Assembly (NCBI GenBank): GCA_020741375.1
Contig: DYZF01000020.1
Coordinates: 1 to 9,498 of the forward strand
Direction of reading: 5' to 3'
Length of the DNA: 9,498 nt
From: Tessaracoccus flavescens
Lineage (GTDB): Bacteria; Actinomycetota; Actinomycetes; Propionibacteriales; Propionibacteriaceae
Part shown: positions 1 through 4,772 of the stretch, one piece after another
How the letters are laid out: the number at the start of each line of letters is the position of its first letter
Numbering within the stretch: the first letter of the stretch is position 1
Notes under the pieces: model-generated
Seen by the model: only the letters and a program-made list of their open reading frames with translations
Databases searched by the model: none
What the model was told of the DNA's origin: nothing
Made by a program: the position numbers and the translations under genes

Positions 1-679
1 GCATCAGGTAGGCACGAGCGACCAGCGCGAGGCCCCACAGGATCCACGGCCACGTGACCCAGCCGGCCGCCGTCGCCGCCGCGATGAGCCCCATCAATGC
101 GACGTGATAGACGACGGAGCGGCGCGCCGACGCTGGTTCGTTGCGTTCCCGGATCAGTGCTTTGACGTGGAAGACGGTGCCGACGAAGTAGGCCGTCACG
201 ATGCCCATGATGGCGAGGTCGGCCCAGCGGGTGGGGTCGCCGTCGGGCCAAGGCCGCAGCACGGCCATCAGCCCACACGACGCGACCACGGTCAGGACGC
301 CGGAGAGCAGCGAGCGCTCGCGCTTCGACGCCGCCAGCCACAGCGACGTGCCGAGGACCACGGCATAGGCGGGCGCCCAGACGAGGATGCCGAGGCCCTT
401 CAGGAGGAGCGTCGCGATGCCGAAGGCGGCAGCGATGCCGAGGTAGGTGAACAGCGCGGGCTGATAGTGGTCGCGGCGCTTGGCGGGCGACTTGAGCCAG
501 AGCGTCGCGGCGTTGAAGGCGAAGTAGCCGATGAGCCAGGTGAGGCCGAGGGTGAGATCGCCCCAGTCGAGCGGTCGGAGCCGCGCGGCGAGGGCGAGTC
601 CTGTGATGTACGGGACGAGGATCATGGCCCAGGCGCCGTGCTGTTTGGGGACCCACCCGGCCGGTTTCTTCCTAGCCAT
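1..679 (-). CDS. YwiC-like integral membrane protein, 3' end outside window
   Basis: The reading frame is open from an ATG at 679 to the left window edge, giving 226 residues without a stop; YwiC-family proteins are usually a little longer, so only a short C-terminal piece should be missing. The N-terminus carries the family signature WVPKQHGAWAM (residues 9-19). The rest is a run of hydrophobic segments, roughly at 17-34, 41-62, 75-93, 95-116, 124-141, 153-172 and 189-224, with basic loops such as KSPAKRRD (63-70), so it is a polytopic inner-membrane protein. The biochemical role of the YwiC family is not known to me. There is no Shine-Dalgarno sequence before the ATG; a -10-like TAGATT sits 6 nt upstream, suggesting a leaderless transcript separate from upp, which ends 103 nt upstream on the same strand. 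Family assignment rests on the N-terminal motif and topology. Confidence 0.8.
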   Translation of the reverse strand, partial: MARKKPAGWVPKQHGAWAMILVPYITGLALAARLRPLDWGDLTLGLTWLIGYFAFNAATLWLKSPAKRRDHYQPALFTYLGIAAAFGIATLLLKGLGILVWAPAYAVVLGTSLWLAASKRERSLLSGVLTVVASCGLMAVLRPWPDGDPTRWADLAIMGIVTAYFVGTVFHVKALIRERNEPASARRSVVYHVALMGLIAAATAAGWVTWPWILWGLALVARAYLM

Positions 680-685
680 TGGGAC

Positions 686-691
686 AATCTA
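686..691 (-). promoter_or_regulatory. Candidate leaderless -10 box for the YwiC-like gene
   Basis: On the minus strand TAGATT (TANNNT pattern) is followed by six bases (GTCCCA) and then the ATG at 679. That spacing puts the expected transcription start at the A of the ATG, and no purine-rich ribosome binding site is present. I see no convincing -35 hexamer. The MFS gene start at 3412 has the same layout. It is inferred from pattern only. Confidence 0.45.
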
Positions 692-782
692 TCGCAGCGC
701 TGCTGGAGGGTCGCCGGAGGGTCTCCTCGCCGATGTCGCGAGGGTGCCGACGTTCAGCGGCCGCGCCGAAGAGCTCGGGGTG

Positions 783-1424
783 TCAGTGCGCGAGGCCGTA
801 CAGGCGGTCGCCCGCATCGCCGAGGCCGGGGACGATGAAGCCGCGCTCGTTCAGGCGCTCATCAATCGCGGCGACTACCAACGTGCACGGCACCTCCAAG
901 CCCTCCAAGAGGCCCTGCAGCTTCTCGATTCCTTCGGGGGCCGCGAGGAGGCAGATGGCGGTGATGTCGTCGGCGCCGCGATCCACGAGGAACTGGATGG
1001 CGCCGCCCAGCGACCCACCGGTCGCGAGCATCGGATCCAACACGTAGCACTGGCGGCCGCTCAGATCGTGCGGAAGGCGCTCGGCGTACGTCATCGGCTC
1101 GAGCGTTTCCTCGTCGCGGATCATGCCCAGGAAGCCCACCTCAGCCGTCGGCATCAGCCGCAGCCAACCGTCGAGCATGCCCAAGCCGGCGCGCAGGATC
1201 GGCACCACCAATGGCGCAGGCTGCTGCAGCTTCACGCCCGTCGTCGCGGTGACGGGGGTTTCGATCTCGATGTCGTTGATCCGCACACCGCGCGTCGCCT
1301 CGTAGGCGAGCAGCGTGACGAGTTCCTCGACCAGTTTCCTGAACACCGGCTGCGACGTTTCCTTGTTGCGCAGCAGCGTCAGCTTGTGATCGACGAGGGG
1401 ATGGCTCACGACATTAAGTTCCAC
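783..1424 (-). CDS. upp: Uracil phosphoribosyltransferase (UPRTase)
   Basis: Cytosolic pyrimidine salvage enzyme that condenses uracil with PRPP to give UMP and pyrophosphate. The 213-residue product has the usual length of bacterial UPRTases. It shows the N-terminal family sequence NVVSHPL (4-10), the segment LLAYEATRG (38-46), [11 protein letters not shown] (74-84), the type I phosphoribosyltransferase PRPP loop [11 protein letters not shown] (128-138), and the C-terminal uracil-binding region [16 protein letters not shown] (195-210). The start is the GTG at 1424, beginning VELNVV, which matches the family N-terminus and is preceded by GAAGG (1433-1437) 8 nt upstream. The same frame is open much further upstream, antisense to tadA and its partner, but that extension is a high-GC artefact. 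The gene is divergent from the tadA-associated gene, so both promoters must lie in the 105-nt gap; I could not place them convincingly. Confidence 0.97.
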   Translation of the reverse strand: MELNVVSHPLVDHKLTLLRNKETSQPVFRKLVEELVTLLAYEATRGVRINDIEIETPVTATTGVKLQQPAPLVVPILRAGLGMLDGWLRLMPTAEVGFLGMIRDEETLEPMTYAERLPHDLSGRQCYVLDPMLATGGSLGGAIQFLVDRGADDITAICLLAAPEGIEKLQGLLEGLEVPCTLVVAAIDERLNERGFIVPGLGDAGDRLYGLAH

Positions 1425-1518
1425 AGCCCCTACCTTCGCACATCCGGGTGGGGGATACTGACCGTGGTCGCCTAAGTCGAGCCCCTTCGTGCAAGGATGG
1501 GGGCTGGGCCCGCGCATG

Positions 1519-1524
1519 AAGGAG
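1519..1524 (+). promoter_or_regulatory. Shine-Dalgarno that fixes the GTG start at 1530
   Basis: AAGGAG lies 5 nt before the GTG at 1530. The alternative in-frame ATG at 1497 has GCAAGG directly abutting it, which is too close to function, so 1530 is the preferred start of the tadA-associated gene. Confidence 0.75.
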
Positions 1525-1529
1525 TAGCT

Positions 1530-2126
1530 GTGGACGTGTTTGAAGAGGACGCTGAGCCGTTCGACCTCAAGGACGACGCGGATGTGGACGTCGATGATGA
1601 CGACGACTCCGACGACGATGACTACGATTTCGACGATCTCGAGGACGCCAGCGAGGACGACGTCGACCTGGTGGTCGCGCTGTACCGCGAGGACGGCCGA
1701 GCCGTCGTCGTGCCTCTCGATTACGACCTCGCCAACGACTTCGACGAGCTGATCAACCAGCTCTCCCGTCTGCCCGGTGATTCGGGCGCCGACGGGTGGG
1801 TGTCGGTCGCGGGTGAGTTCTTCGTGATCTGCCGCGTCCGTGGCCGCACCGTCGAGGTGCTGCTGTCCGACGTCACGGCCGCTACCGATTGGCCGATCGC
1901 GCGCGACGTCGTCGATTACCTCGGCGAAGAGATGCCCGATGACGACGACGATCCGGCGCCGCTGGGCGACCTTGAGATGTACGCCGCCAGCGGTCTGCGG
2001 GCGTTCGAGTTGGAGGCCATCGCCACCGACTACGACGAGGATTCCGACGTGCTGCTCGGCCGAATCGCGGAGAAGCTGAAGGTGGGCGCCGAGTTCGAGC
2101 GCGCCGCCGAATCCTTCGACGACTAG
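1530..2126 (+). CDS. tRNA adenosine deaminase-associated protein
   Basis: A 198-residue, very acidic cytosolic protein that I assign to the actinobacterial 'tRNA adenosine deaminase-associated' family, typically encoded directly before tadA as here; its molecular function is not established. Residues 1-46 are a low-complexity acidic tail with 28 Asp/Glu, including runs DDDDD (22-26) and DDDD (28-31). The folded part starts near 47 with [11 protein letters not shown], followed by [17 protein letters not shown] and the core [19 protein letters not shown] second acidic stretch, [19 protein letters not shown], precedes a C-terminal helical part ending in AAESFDD. The GTG start was chosen for its AAGGAG site; an upstream ATG at 1497 would add 11 residues with no usable ribosome binding site. 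The stop is 7 nt before tadA, so the two are probably co-transcribed. The function is unproven; the family call rests on sequence character and position. Confidence 0.88.
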   Translation: MDVFEEDAEPFDLKDDADVDVDDDDDSDDDDYDFDDLEDASEDDVDLVVALYREDGRAVVVPLDYDLANDFDELINQLSRLPGDSGADGWVSVAGEFFVICRVRGRTVEVLLSDVTAATDWPIARDVVDYLGEEMPDDDDDPAPLGDLEMYAASGLRAFELEAIATDYDEDSDVLLGRIAEKLKVGAEFERAAESFDD

Positions 2127-2133
2127 GCGTTTC

Positions 2134-2595
2134 ATGGGCACCAAGTGGCACGAGGCGATGCGCCTCGCGCTGGCTGAGGCGTCGAAAGCCGAGACCCATG
2201 GGGACGTGCCGATCGGCGCCGTCATGCTCGGCCCCGACGGCGCCGTCCTGGCTGCCGCCGGCAACGAGCGCGAACTGCACGGCGATCCGACGGCGCACGC
2301 TGAGGTGGTTGCGATCCGGCGGGCCGCGGCGGCGCTCGGGGAGTGGCGGCTCAGCGACTGCACGCTGGTGGTGACGCTGGAGCCGTGCACGATGTGCGCG
2401 GGCGCGATCGTCGGGGCCCGGGTTGGGCACCTGGTGTTCGGGGCGTTCGACGAGAAGGCCGGGGCGGTCGCGTCGCTGTGGGACGTCGTCCGCGACCCGC
2501 GGCTCAACCATCGGCCTTCCGTCACGTCGGGGGTGTTGGCGGAGGAGTCGACGGCGCTGCTGGAGGCCTTCTTCGGGGCCAAACGCGAGGCGTAG
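2134..2595 (+). CDS. tadA: tRNA-specific adenosine-34 deaminase TadA
   Basis: Zinc-dependent deaminase that converts wobble adenosine 34 of tRNA-Arg(ACG) to inosine. The 153-residue length is typical. The cytidine/deoxycytidylate deaminase fold signatures are present: the zinc ligand and catalytic glutamate in H55-A-E57, and the two zinc-binding cysteines in P84-C85-T-M-C88. The N-terminal DVPIGAVML (24-32) and the C-terminal [17 protein letters not shown] are TadA-specific and separate it from cytosine or guanine deaminases. The ATG at 2134 has no evident Shine-Dalgarno and lies only 7 nt after the stop of the preceding gene, so translational coupling is likely. A later in-frame ATG at 2158 would cut into the conserved N-terminal helix and is less likely. 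No key residue is missing. Confidence 0.97.
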   Translation: MGTKWHEAMRLALAEASKAETHGDVPIGAVMLGPDGAVLAAAGNERELHGDPTAHAEVVAIRRAAAALGEWRLSDCTLVVTLEPCTMCAGAIVGARVGHLVFGAFDEKAGAVASLWDVVRDPRLNHRPSVTSGVLAEESTALLEAFFGAKREA

Positions 2596-2617
2596 CGAGT
2601 CGGTTGGATCTCTAGTC

Positions 2618-2630
2618 GGCACGGGGTGCC
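2618..2630 (+). terminator. Small hairpin after tadA, possible weak terminator
   Basis: GGCAC-GGG-GTGCC forms a perfect 5-bp stem with a 3-nt loop 23 nt downstream of the tadA stop. It is followed by TCTCC rather than a T-tract, so intrinsic termination is uncertain. Confidence 0.25.
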
Positions 2631-2672
2631 TCTCCGCCGCGTCATGGCGCTGTGGGGCCGGCCTCGGCCGTC

Positions 2673-2686
2673 GAACCCGCGGGTTC
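2673..2686. promoter_or_regulatory. Perfect 14-bp palindrome upstream of the membrane-protein gene
   Basis: GAACCCGCGGGTTC is perfectly self-complementary and ends 31 nt before the ATG at 2717, about where a -35 region would lie. It could be an operator for a dimeric regulator. It also sits inside a larger interrupted inverted repeat (CCGCCGC at 2634-2640, GCGGCGG at 2688-2694), so it may instead be part of a structured tadA 3' end. No regulator is identified. Confidence 0.35.
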
Positions 2687-2704
2687 AGCGGCGGGGCGCT
2701 GTGC

Positions 2705-2709
2705 AAGGA
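2705..2709 (+). promoter_or_regulatory. Shine-Dalgarno supporting the ATG at 2717
   Basis: AAGGA lies 7 nt before the ATG at 2717 and selects it over upstream in-frame starts, which would overlap tadA in another frame and read as non-hydrophobic, Arg-rich sequence. Confidence 0.6.
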
Positions 2710-2716
2710 TGTGGCC

Positions 2717-3118
2717 ATGGTCACCGATACCCGTCCCGTCGAACCGTCCCGCATCCGCACCGCGCTGATGGTGCTGTCCATCGGCATGGGTCTGATGGTG
2801 ATCGCGGCATGGGCTGTGATCACGTTCACCGACCGGGTGGAGCAGGGCTCCCTGTTCTTCATCGTCCCCGTGGTGGCGTTCCTGATCCCGATGCTGCTGT
2901 CGGCAATGCAGGTGCGCGACGGTGGTCGCGGCCGGATCATCGCCGGCTCGCTTGCGGCCGCTGTCATCGCGATCGTCGCGCTGTCGGTGTGTGGGCTGCT
3001 GCAGATCGACGCGTGGTACTGCTGGATCGGCGGCGGCGTGCTGTCCGCGCTGGCCGGGATCCTCGGCGCGACGGGCGCTGGCGATGCCTACTTCCGCCGC
3101 GTCGAGGTCCGCGACTGA
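2717..3118 (+). CDS. Small four-helix integral membrane protein, function unknown
   Basis: I do not recognise a family. The product is 133 residues and starts with a polar, soluble tail MVTDTRPVEPSRIR. Four hydrophobic segments follow, at about 15-37 (ALMVLSIGMGLMVIAAWAVI), 45-66, 73-95 and 100-122, so a four-pass membrane protein with both ends on the same side is predicted. The second loop, QVRDGGRGR (65-73), is basic and should face the cytoplasm, as should the termini. The third helix contains a cysteine (C92) and the last begins with an aromatic WYCW (100-103). The sequence upstream of 2717 in the same frame is Arg-rich and overlaps tadA out of frame, so the extension is rejected. It stands 121 nt after tadA with its own ribosome binding site and probably its own promoter; the gene next downstream begins 293 nt away. 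Confidence 0.75.
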   Translation: MVTDTRPVEPSRIRTALMVLSIGMGLMVIAAWAVITFTDRVEQGSLFFIVPVVAFLIPMLLSAMQVRDGGRGRIIAGSLAAAVIAIVALSVCGLLQIDAWYCWIGGGVLSALAGILGATGAGDAYFRRVEVRD

Positions 3119-3195
3119 GAGGTTGCCTGAGTCGCACGCTGTGGCGGCGTCGCGTGGTGCTGACGAAGGGCGCGTTGCGTTGGTCTGTGGACGGT

Positions 3196-3223
3196 GGCTG
3201 GGGCGAGAAGGCCATCCCCAGCC
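3196..3223 (+). terminator. GC-rich 8-bp hairpin after the membrane-protein gene
   Basis: GGCTGGGG (3196-3203) and CCCCAGCC (3216-3223) pair perfectly around a 12-nt loop, 77 nt after the stop at 3118. A smaller CGCC/GGCG stem follows directly (3224-3237). There is no T-tract, so this is a candidate terminator only. Confidence 0.35.
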
Positions 3224-3244
3224 CGCCTCAGTTGGCGTGCCGGA

Positions 3245-3314
3245 ACATAACGGGGAGCTATTCGGCACGGATTCGACATATATGGAATCCGTGCCGAATA
3301 GCTCCCTGTTATGT
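3245..3314. repeat. Near-perfect 30-bp inverted repeat with a 10-nt loop
   Basis: The arms 3245-3274 and 3285-3314 match at 29 of 30 positions around the loop GACATATATG (3275-3284), which itself contains the 8-nt palindrome CATATATG. The one non-Watson-Crick position (3252/3307) is a G-U wobble in RNA made from the plus strand but a C-A mismatch in minus-strand RNA. The arms are more AT-rich than the neighbouring genes. The element lies in the 293-nt gap (3119-3411) between two plus-strand genes, 127 nt after one stop and 97 nt before the next start. It could be an unusually long terminator, an extragenic palindromic element of a mobile family, a non-autonomous transposon remnant, or a structured small RNA. 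The rest of the gap holds the smaller hairpin at 3196 and the MFS promoter, and no gene that I can support. Confidence 0.85.
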
Positions 3315-3375
3315 CGCGCGTTCGACCAACCGAGTCCGACGGGACCCTCGCCCCGGCCGTCCCCTCCGCCGCGAC

Positions 3376-3405
3376 TTCACTCCCGAAGCCCCCACCGCCT
3401 AGAGT
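3376..3405 (+). promoter_or_regulatory. Candidate leaderless promoter of the MFS gene
   Basis: TTCACT (3376-3381) and TAGAGT (3400-3405) are separated by 18 nt and resemble -35 and -10 boxes. Six bases (GACCCG) separate the -10 box from the GTG at 3412, so transcription would be expected to begin at the start codon. No Shine-Dalgarno is present. It is inferred from pattern and from the matching layout at the YwiC-like gene. Confidence 0.5.
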
Positions 3406-3411
3406 GACCCG

Positions 3412-3987
3412 GTGCGCGACTTCACCTCACTCCTCATAGCCCCAGGGCTGGCGCGCATCCTCCTCACCCAGCTGGCCGCGCGGTTCCCCGCCGGCATGTA
3501 TTCGCTGGGCTTCCTCATGCACATCGAGCGCACCCACGGCTCCTACACCGCCGCCGGGCTCGTGCTCGCCGCGTTCTCCGTCGGCATGGCCGTCGCCGGG
3601 CCGCTCGTCTCGCGGCAGCTGAGCCGCTTCGGCACCCTCCCGGTGCTGCTGAGCACGCTGGTCATCTCGGTGACCTCGGTGGTCCTGCTCGCGACCCTCC
3701 ACCTCTCACTCCCAGCCGCCATGGCGCTCGCCGCGTTGGCCGGCGCCGCGATGCCGCCCGTCATCCCTACCGTCCGCACCCTCTATCCGCGACTCGCGCC
3801 CAAGCACCTCATCACCGCACTGTTCAGCTTCGACGCGGCACTCCAAGAGGTGATCTGGGTCATCGGCCCGGTGGCGATCACGCTCATGGTTGCCGGCTTG
3901 GGCTCGACGACGGCGCTGCTGGTCGTCGCCGCGGTGCAGGTTATCGGCGGGCTGCTCTCATCCTCGCGCCGCGCGTGCGAGCGCTGA
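3412..3987 (+). CDS. MFS transporter, N-terminal half (frameshifted gene)
   Basis: First half of a major facilitator superfamily permease, six predicted helices. The first helix has the motif RFPAGMYSLGFLM (24-36), and the second is followed by GPLVSRQLSRFGTLPVLLS, which matches the MFS loop 2-3 region. AGAAMPPVIPTVRTLYPRL and ALQEVIWVIGPVAITLM are also typical of this transporter class. The true frame runs to about residue 182 (GGLL); the last nine residues (SSSRRACER) are out-of-frame sequence ending at the TGA at 3985-3987. The C-terminal half continues in another frame. Restoring one base near 3958 would give a single protein of about 394 residues, the usual MFS length. The substrate cannot be told from sequence; by type it could be an efflux permease. 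The GTG start fits a leaderless promoter. Confidence 0.85.
   Translation: MRDFTSLLIAPGLARILLTQLAARFPAGMYSLGFLMHIERTHGSYTAAGLVLAAFSVGMAVAGPLVSRQLSRFGTLPVLLSTLVISVTSVVLLATLHLSLPAAMALAALAGAAMPPVIPTVRTLYPRLAPKHLITALFSFDAALQEVIWVIGPVAITLMVAGLGSTTALLVVAAVQVIGGLLSSSRRACER
3952..3987 (+). other. Frameshift junction in the MFS gene
   Basis: The N-terminal frame reads G-G-L-L then S-S-S-R-R; the frame one position back reads I-L-A-P-R-V-R-A-L-K from 3960. A missing T, CTCTTC becoming CTCTC at 3955-3959, explains this and would restore GGLLFILAPRVRALK, a normal end of helix 6 and start of the central loop. No X-XXY-YYZ slippery heptamer or long homopolymer is present, so programmed frameshifting is unlikely. 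The remaining options are a real inactivating deletion or a sequencing error. Confidence 0.8.
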
Positions 3988-4595
3988 AGATTCCGCCGTC
4001 CACCCGCCGCTTCGGTCGCGTGCTCGGCAACCCGTCGGTGGTGCTGATGGCGGTCACGTCGTTGCTGATGATCGGCTCGTTCGCGGCGGTGGAGGCGGCC
4101 ATGGTTGCGACCTTCGGCGACGGCTCCGTCGATGCCGGCCTCGTCCTGGCGGTGTCGTCGATCGGGTCGCTGGTCGGTGGCCTACTGGCGGGTAACCGCC
4201 CGCTGTCGCGATGGTCGCTGGCCCTGCGCATGATGGTGGTGGTGTTCGGCTTCGGCCTGGCGACGCTCGGCACCGGCTTCTGGTGGCTCGCCTTCGCGCT
4301 CTTCTTGGCCGGGCTGGGCATCGCGCCGGCGCTGGCGGCGGTGTCGTCGGTGGTCGCGGGCAGCGTCGCCTTCAGTGACACCGCCGAGGCCTACGGCTGG
4401 ATCGGAACGGGTCAGCTGTTGGGGGCGTCGATCGGTTCGGCTGTGGCGGGTATCGCGATCGACGCGGCCGGCGGGCAAGGCGGCGTCGTCGTCAGCTTCG
4501 GGATCGCGGTGCTGAGCGTGCTGGTGGCGGTGATCTTCCGGAAGGCGCAGCCGGATCTGAGCCTGGGGATCCTGCTCCACGACGACGACAGCTAA
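3975..4595 (+). CDS. MFS transporter, C-terminal half (frameshifted gene)
   Basis: Second half of the same permease, 206 residues from a possible GTG at 3975, although the original coding sequence extends upstream to about 3960 (ILAPRV). It begins with the central cytoplasmic loop RALKIPPSTRRFGRVLGNPS and then carries six hydrophobic segments, including VVLMAVTSLLMIGSFAAVEAAM, GLVLAVSSIGSLVGGLLAG and FALFLAGLGIAPALAAVSS, ending in the polar tail ILLHDDDS. The GTG at 3975 overlaps the end of the N-terminal fragment by 13 nt, so in principle it could be translated by coupling as a separate half-transporter. I see no good Shine-Dalgarno, and a frameshifted single gene is the simpler reading. It is convergent with the uxuB end at 4773. 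Confidence 0.82.
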   Translation: MRALKIPPSTRRFGRVLGNPSVVLMAVTSLLMIGSFAAVEAAMVATFGDGSVDAGLVLAVSSIGSLVGGLLAGNRPLSRWSLALRMMVVVFGFGLATLGTGFWWLAFALFLAGLGIAPALAAVSSVVAGSVAFSDTAEAYGWIGTGQLLGASIGSAVAGIAIDAAGGQGGVVVSFGIAVLSVLVAVIFRKAQPDLSLGILLHDDDS

Positions 4596-4599
4596 GCCC

Positions 4600-4648
4600 C
4601 TCGCTGATTGTGTAGCCAGCGCGCCAAGCGCCGGCGTATCGAAATCTG
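4600..4648. repeat. Degenerate actinobacterial-type intergenic palindromic repeat
   Basis: The sequence CGCTGATTGTGTAGCCAGCG, then a short spacer and GCGCCGGCGTATCGAAATC, resembles a dispersed intergenic element I recall from many high-GC actinobacteria: a centre-palindromic unit of the form 'TGGTTGAGTAGC ... GCGTATCGAAACC'. The inner arms GCCAGCGC (4614-4621) and GCGCCGGC (4627-4634) pair at 7 of 8 positions around GCCAA, and outer bases (GATT with AATC) pair loosely. It begins 4 nt after the MFS stop and may act as a bidirectional terminator between the convergent genes. Recognition is from memory, and this copy is divergent. Confidence 0.55.
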
Positions 4649-4687
4649 TGGGCCCAATCCATGGACCGGTGTCGGGGATTTCGGCAC

Positions 4688-4707
4688 GTCGTTGCTCGCG
4701 CAGCGAC
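4688..4707. terminator. 8-bp hairpin between convergent MFS and uxuB genes
   Basis: GTCGTTGC and GCAGCGAC pair over 8 positions (one G-U in plus-strand RNA) around the tetraloop TCGC. It lies 92 nt after the MFS stop and 65 nt beyond the uxuB stop on the other strand, a suitable place for shared termination, but no T-tract flanks it on either side. Confidence 0.3.
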
Positions 4708-4713
4708 CACTCA

Positions 4714-4757
4714 GTCAGCTTGGAGTTCGACTCGATCAGCTCAAGTCAACTTGGAGT
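4714..4757 (+). repeat. Pair of 13-nt direct repeats, 31 bp apart
   Basis: GTCAGCTTGGAGT (4714-4726) and GTCAACTTGGAGT (4745-4757) differ at one base and start 31 bp apart, about three helical turns. They lie in the gap between two converging genes, where an operator would be unexpected. Their role is unknown; a small local duplication is the plain alternative. Confidence 0.5.
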
Positions 4758-4772
4758 ACCAATCAAGGAGTA

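Noticed and set aside
104..838. Plus-strand open frame of 244 codons opposite the YwiC-like gene
   Set aside because: It is antisense to a clear membrane protein, rich in Arg/Asp/Gly with no domain features, as expected of shadow frames in GC-rich DNA.
1425..2645. Long minus-strand extension of the upp frame (apparent 620-residue protein)
   Set aside because: It is antisense to two well-supported genes, its sequence is not family-like, and UPRTase homology starts at the GTG at 1424.
2596..2716. tRNA gene after tadA (GTTC-like T-arm sequence near 2683)
   Set aside because: The GGTTC is part of a 14-bp palindrome, and no acceptor stem, D-arm or anticodon arm can be arranged around it.
3245..3314. 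Inverted repeat as a chromosomal dif (XerCD) site
   Set aside because: dif sites are about 28 bp with short imperfect arms around a 6-bp centre; 30-bp arms and this sequence do not match what I know of actinobacterial dif.
3371..3425. 10-nt direct repeat GCGACTTCAC at 3371 and 3416 around the MFS start
   Set aside because: One copy lies inside codons and the other overlaps the -35 box; the spacing and length are compatible with chance.
3952..3987. Programmed ribosomal frameshift in the MFS gene
   Set aside because: No slippery heptamer or downstream pseudoknot-like stem was seen, and MFS transporters are not known to use it; a 1-nt loss is simpler.
2616..4688. TCGGCACG shared by 2616, 3262 and 4681 as a dispersed motif
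   Set aside because: It is only 8-9 nt of GC-rich sequence, without shared flanks, and is likely chance.
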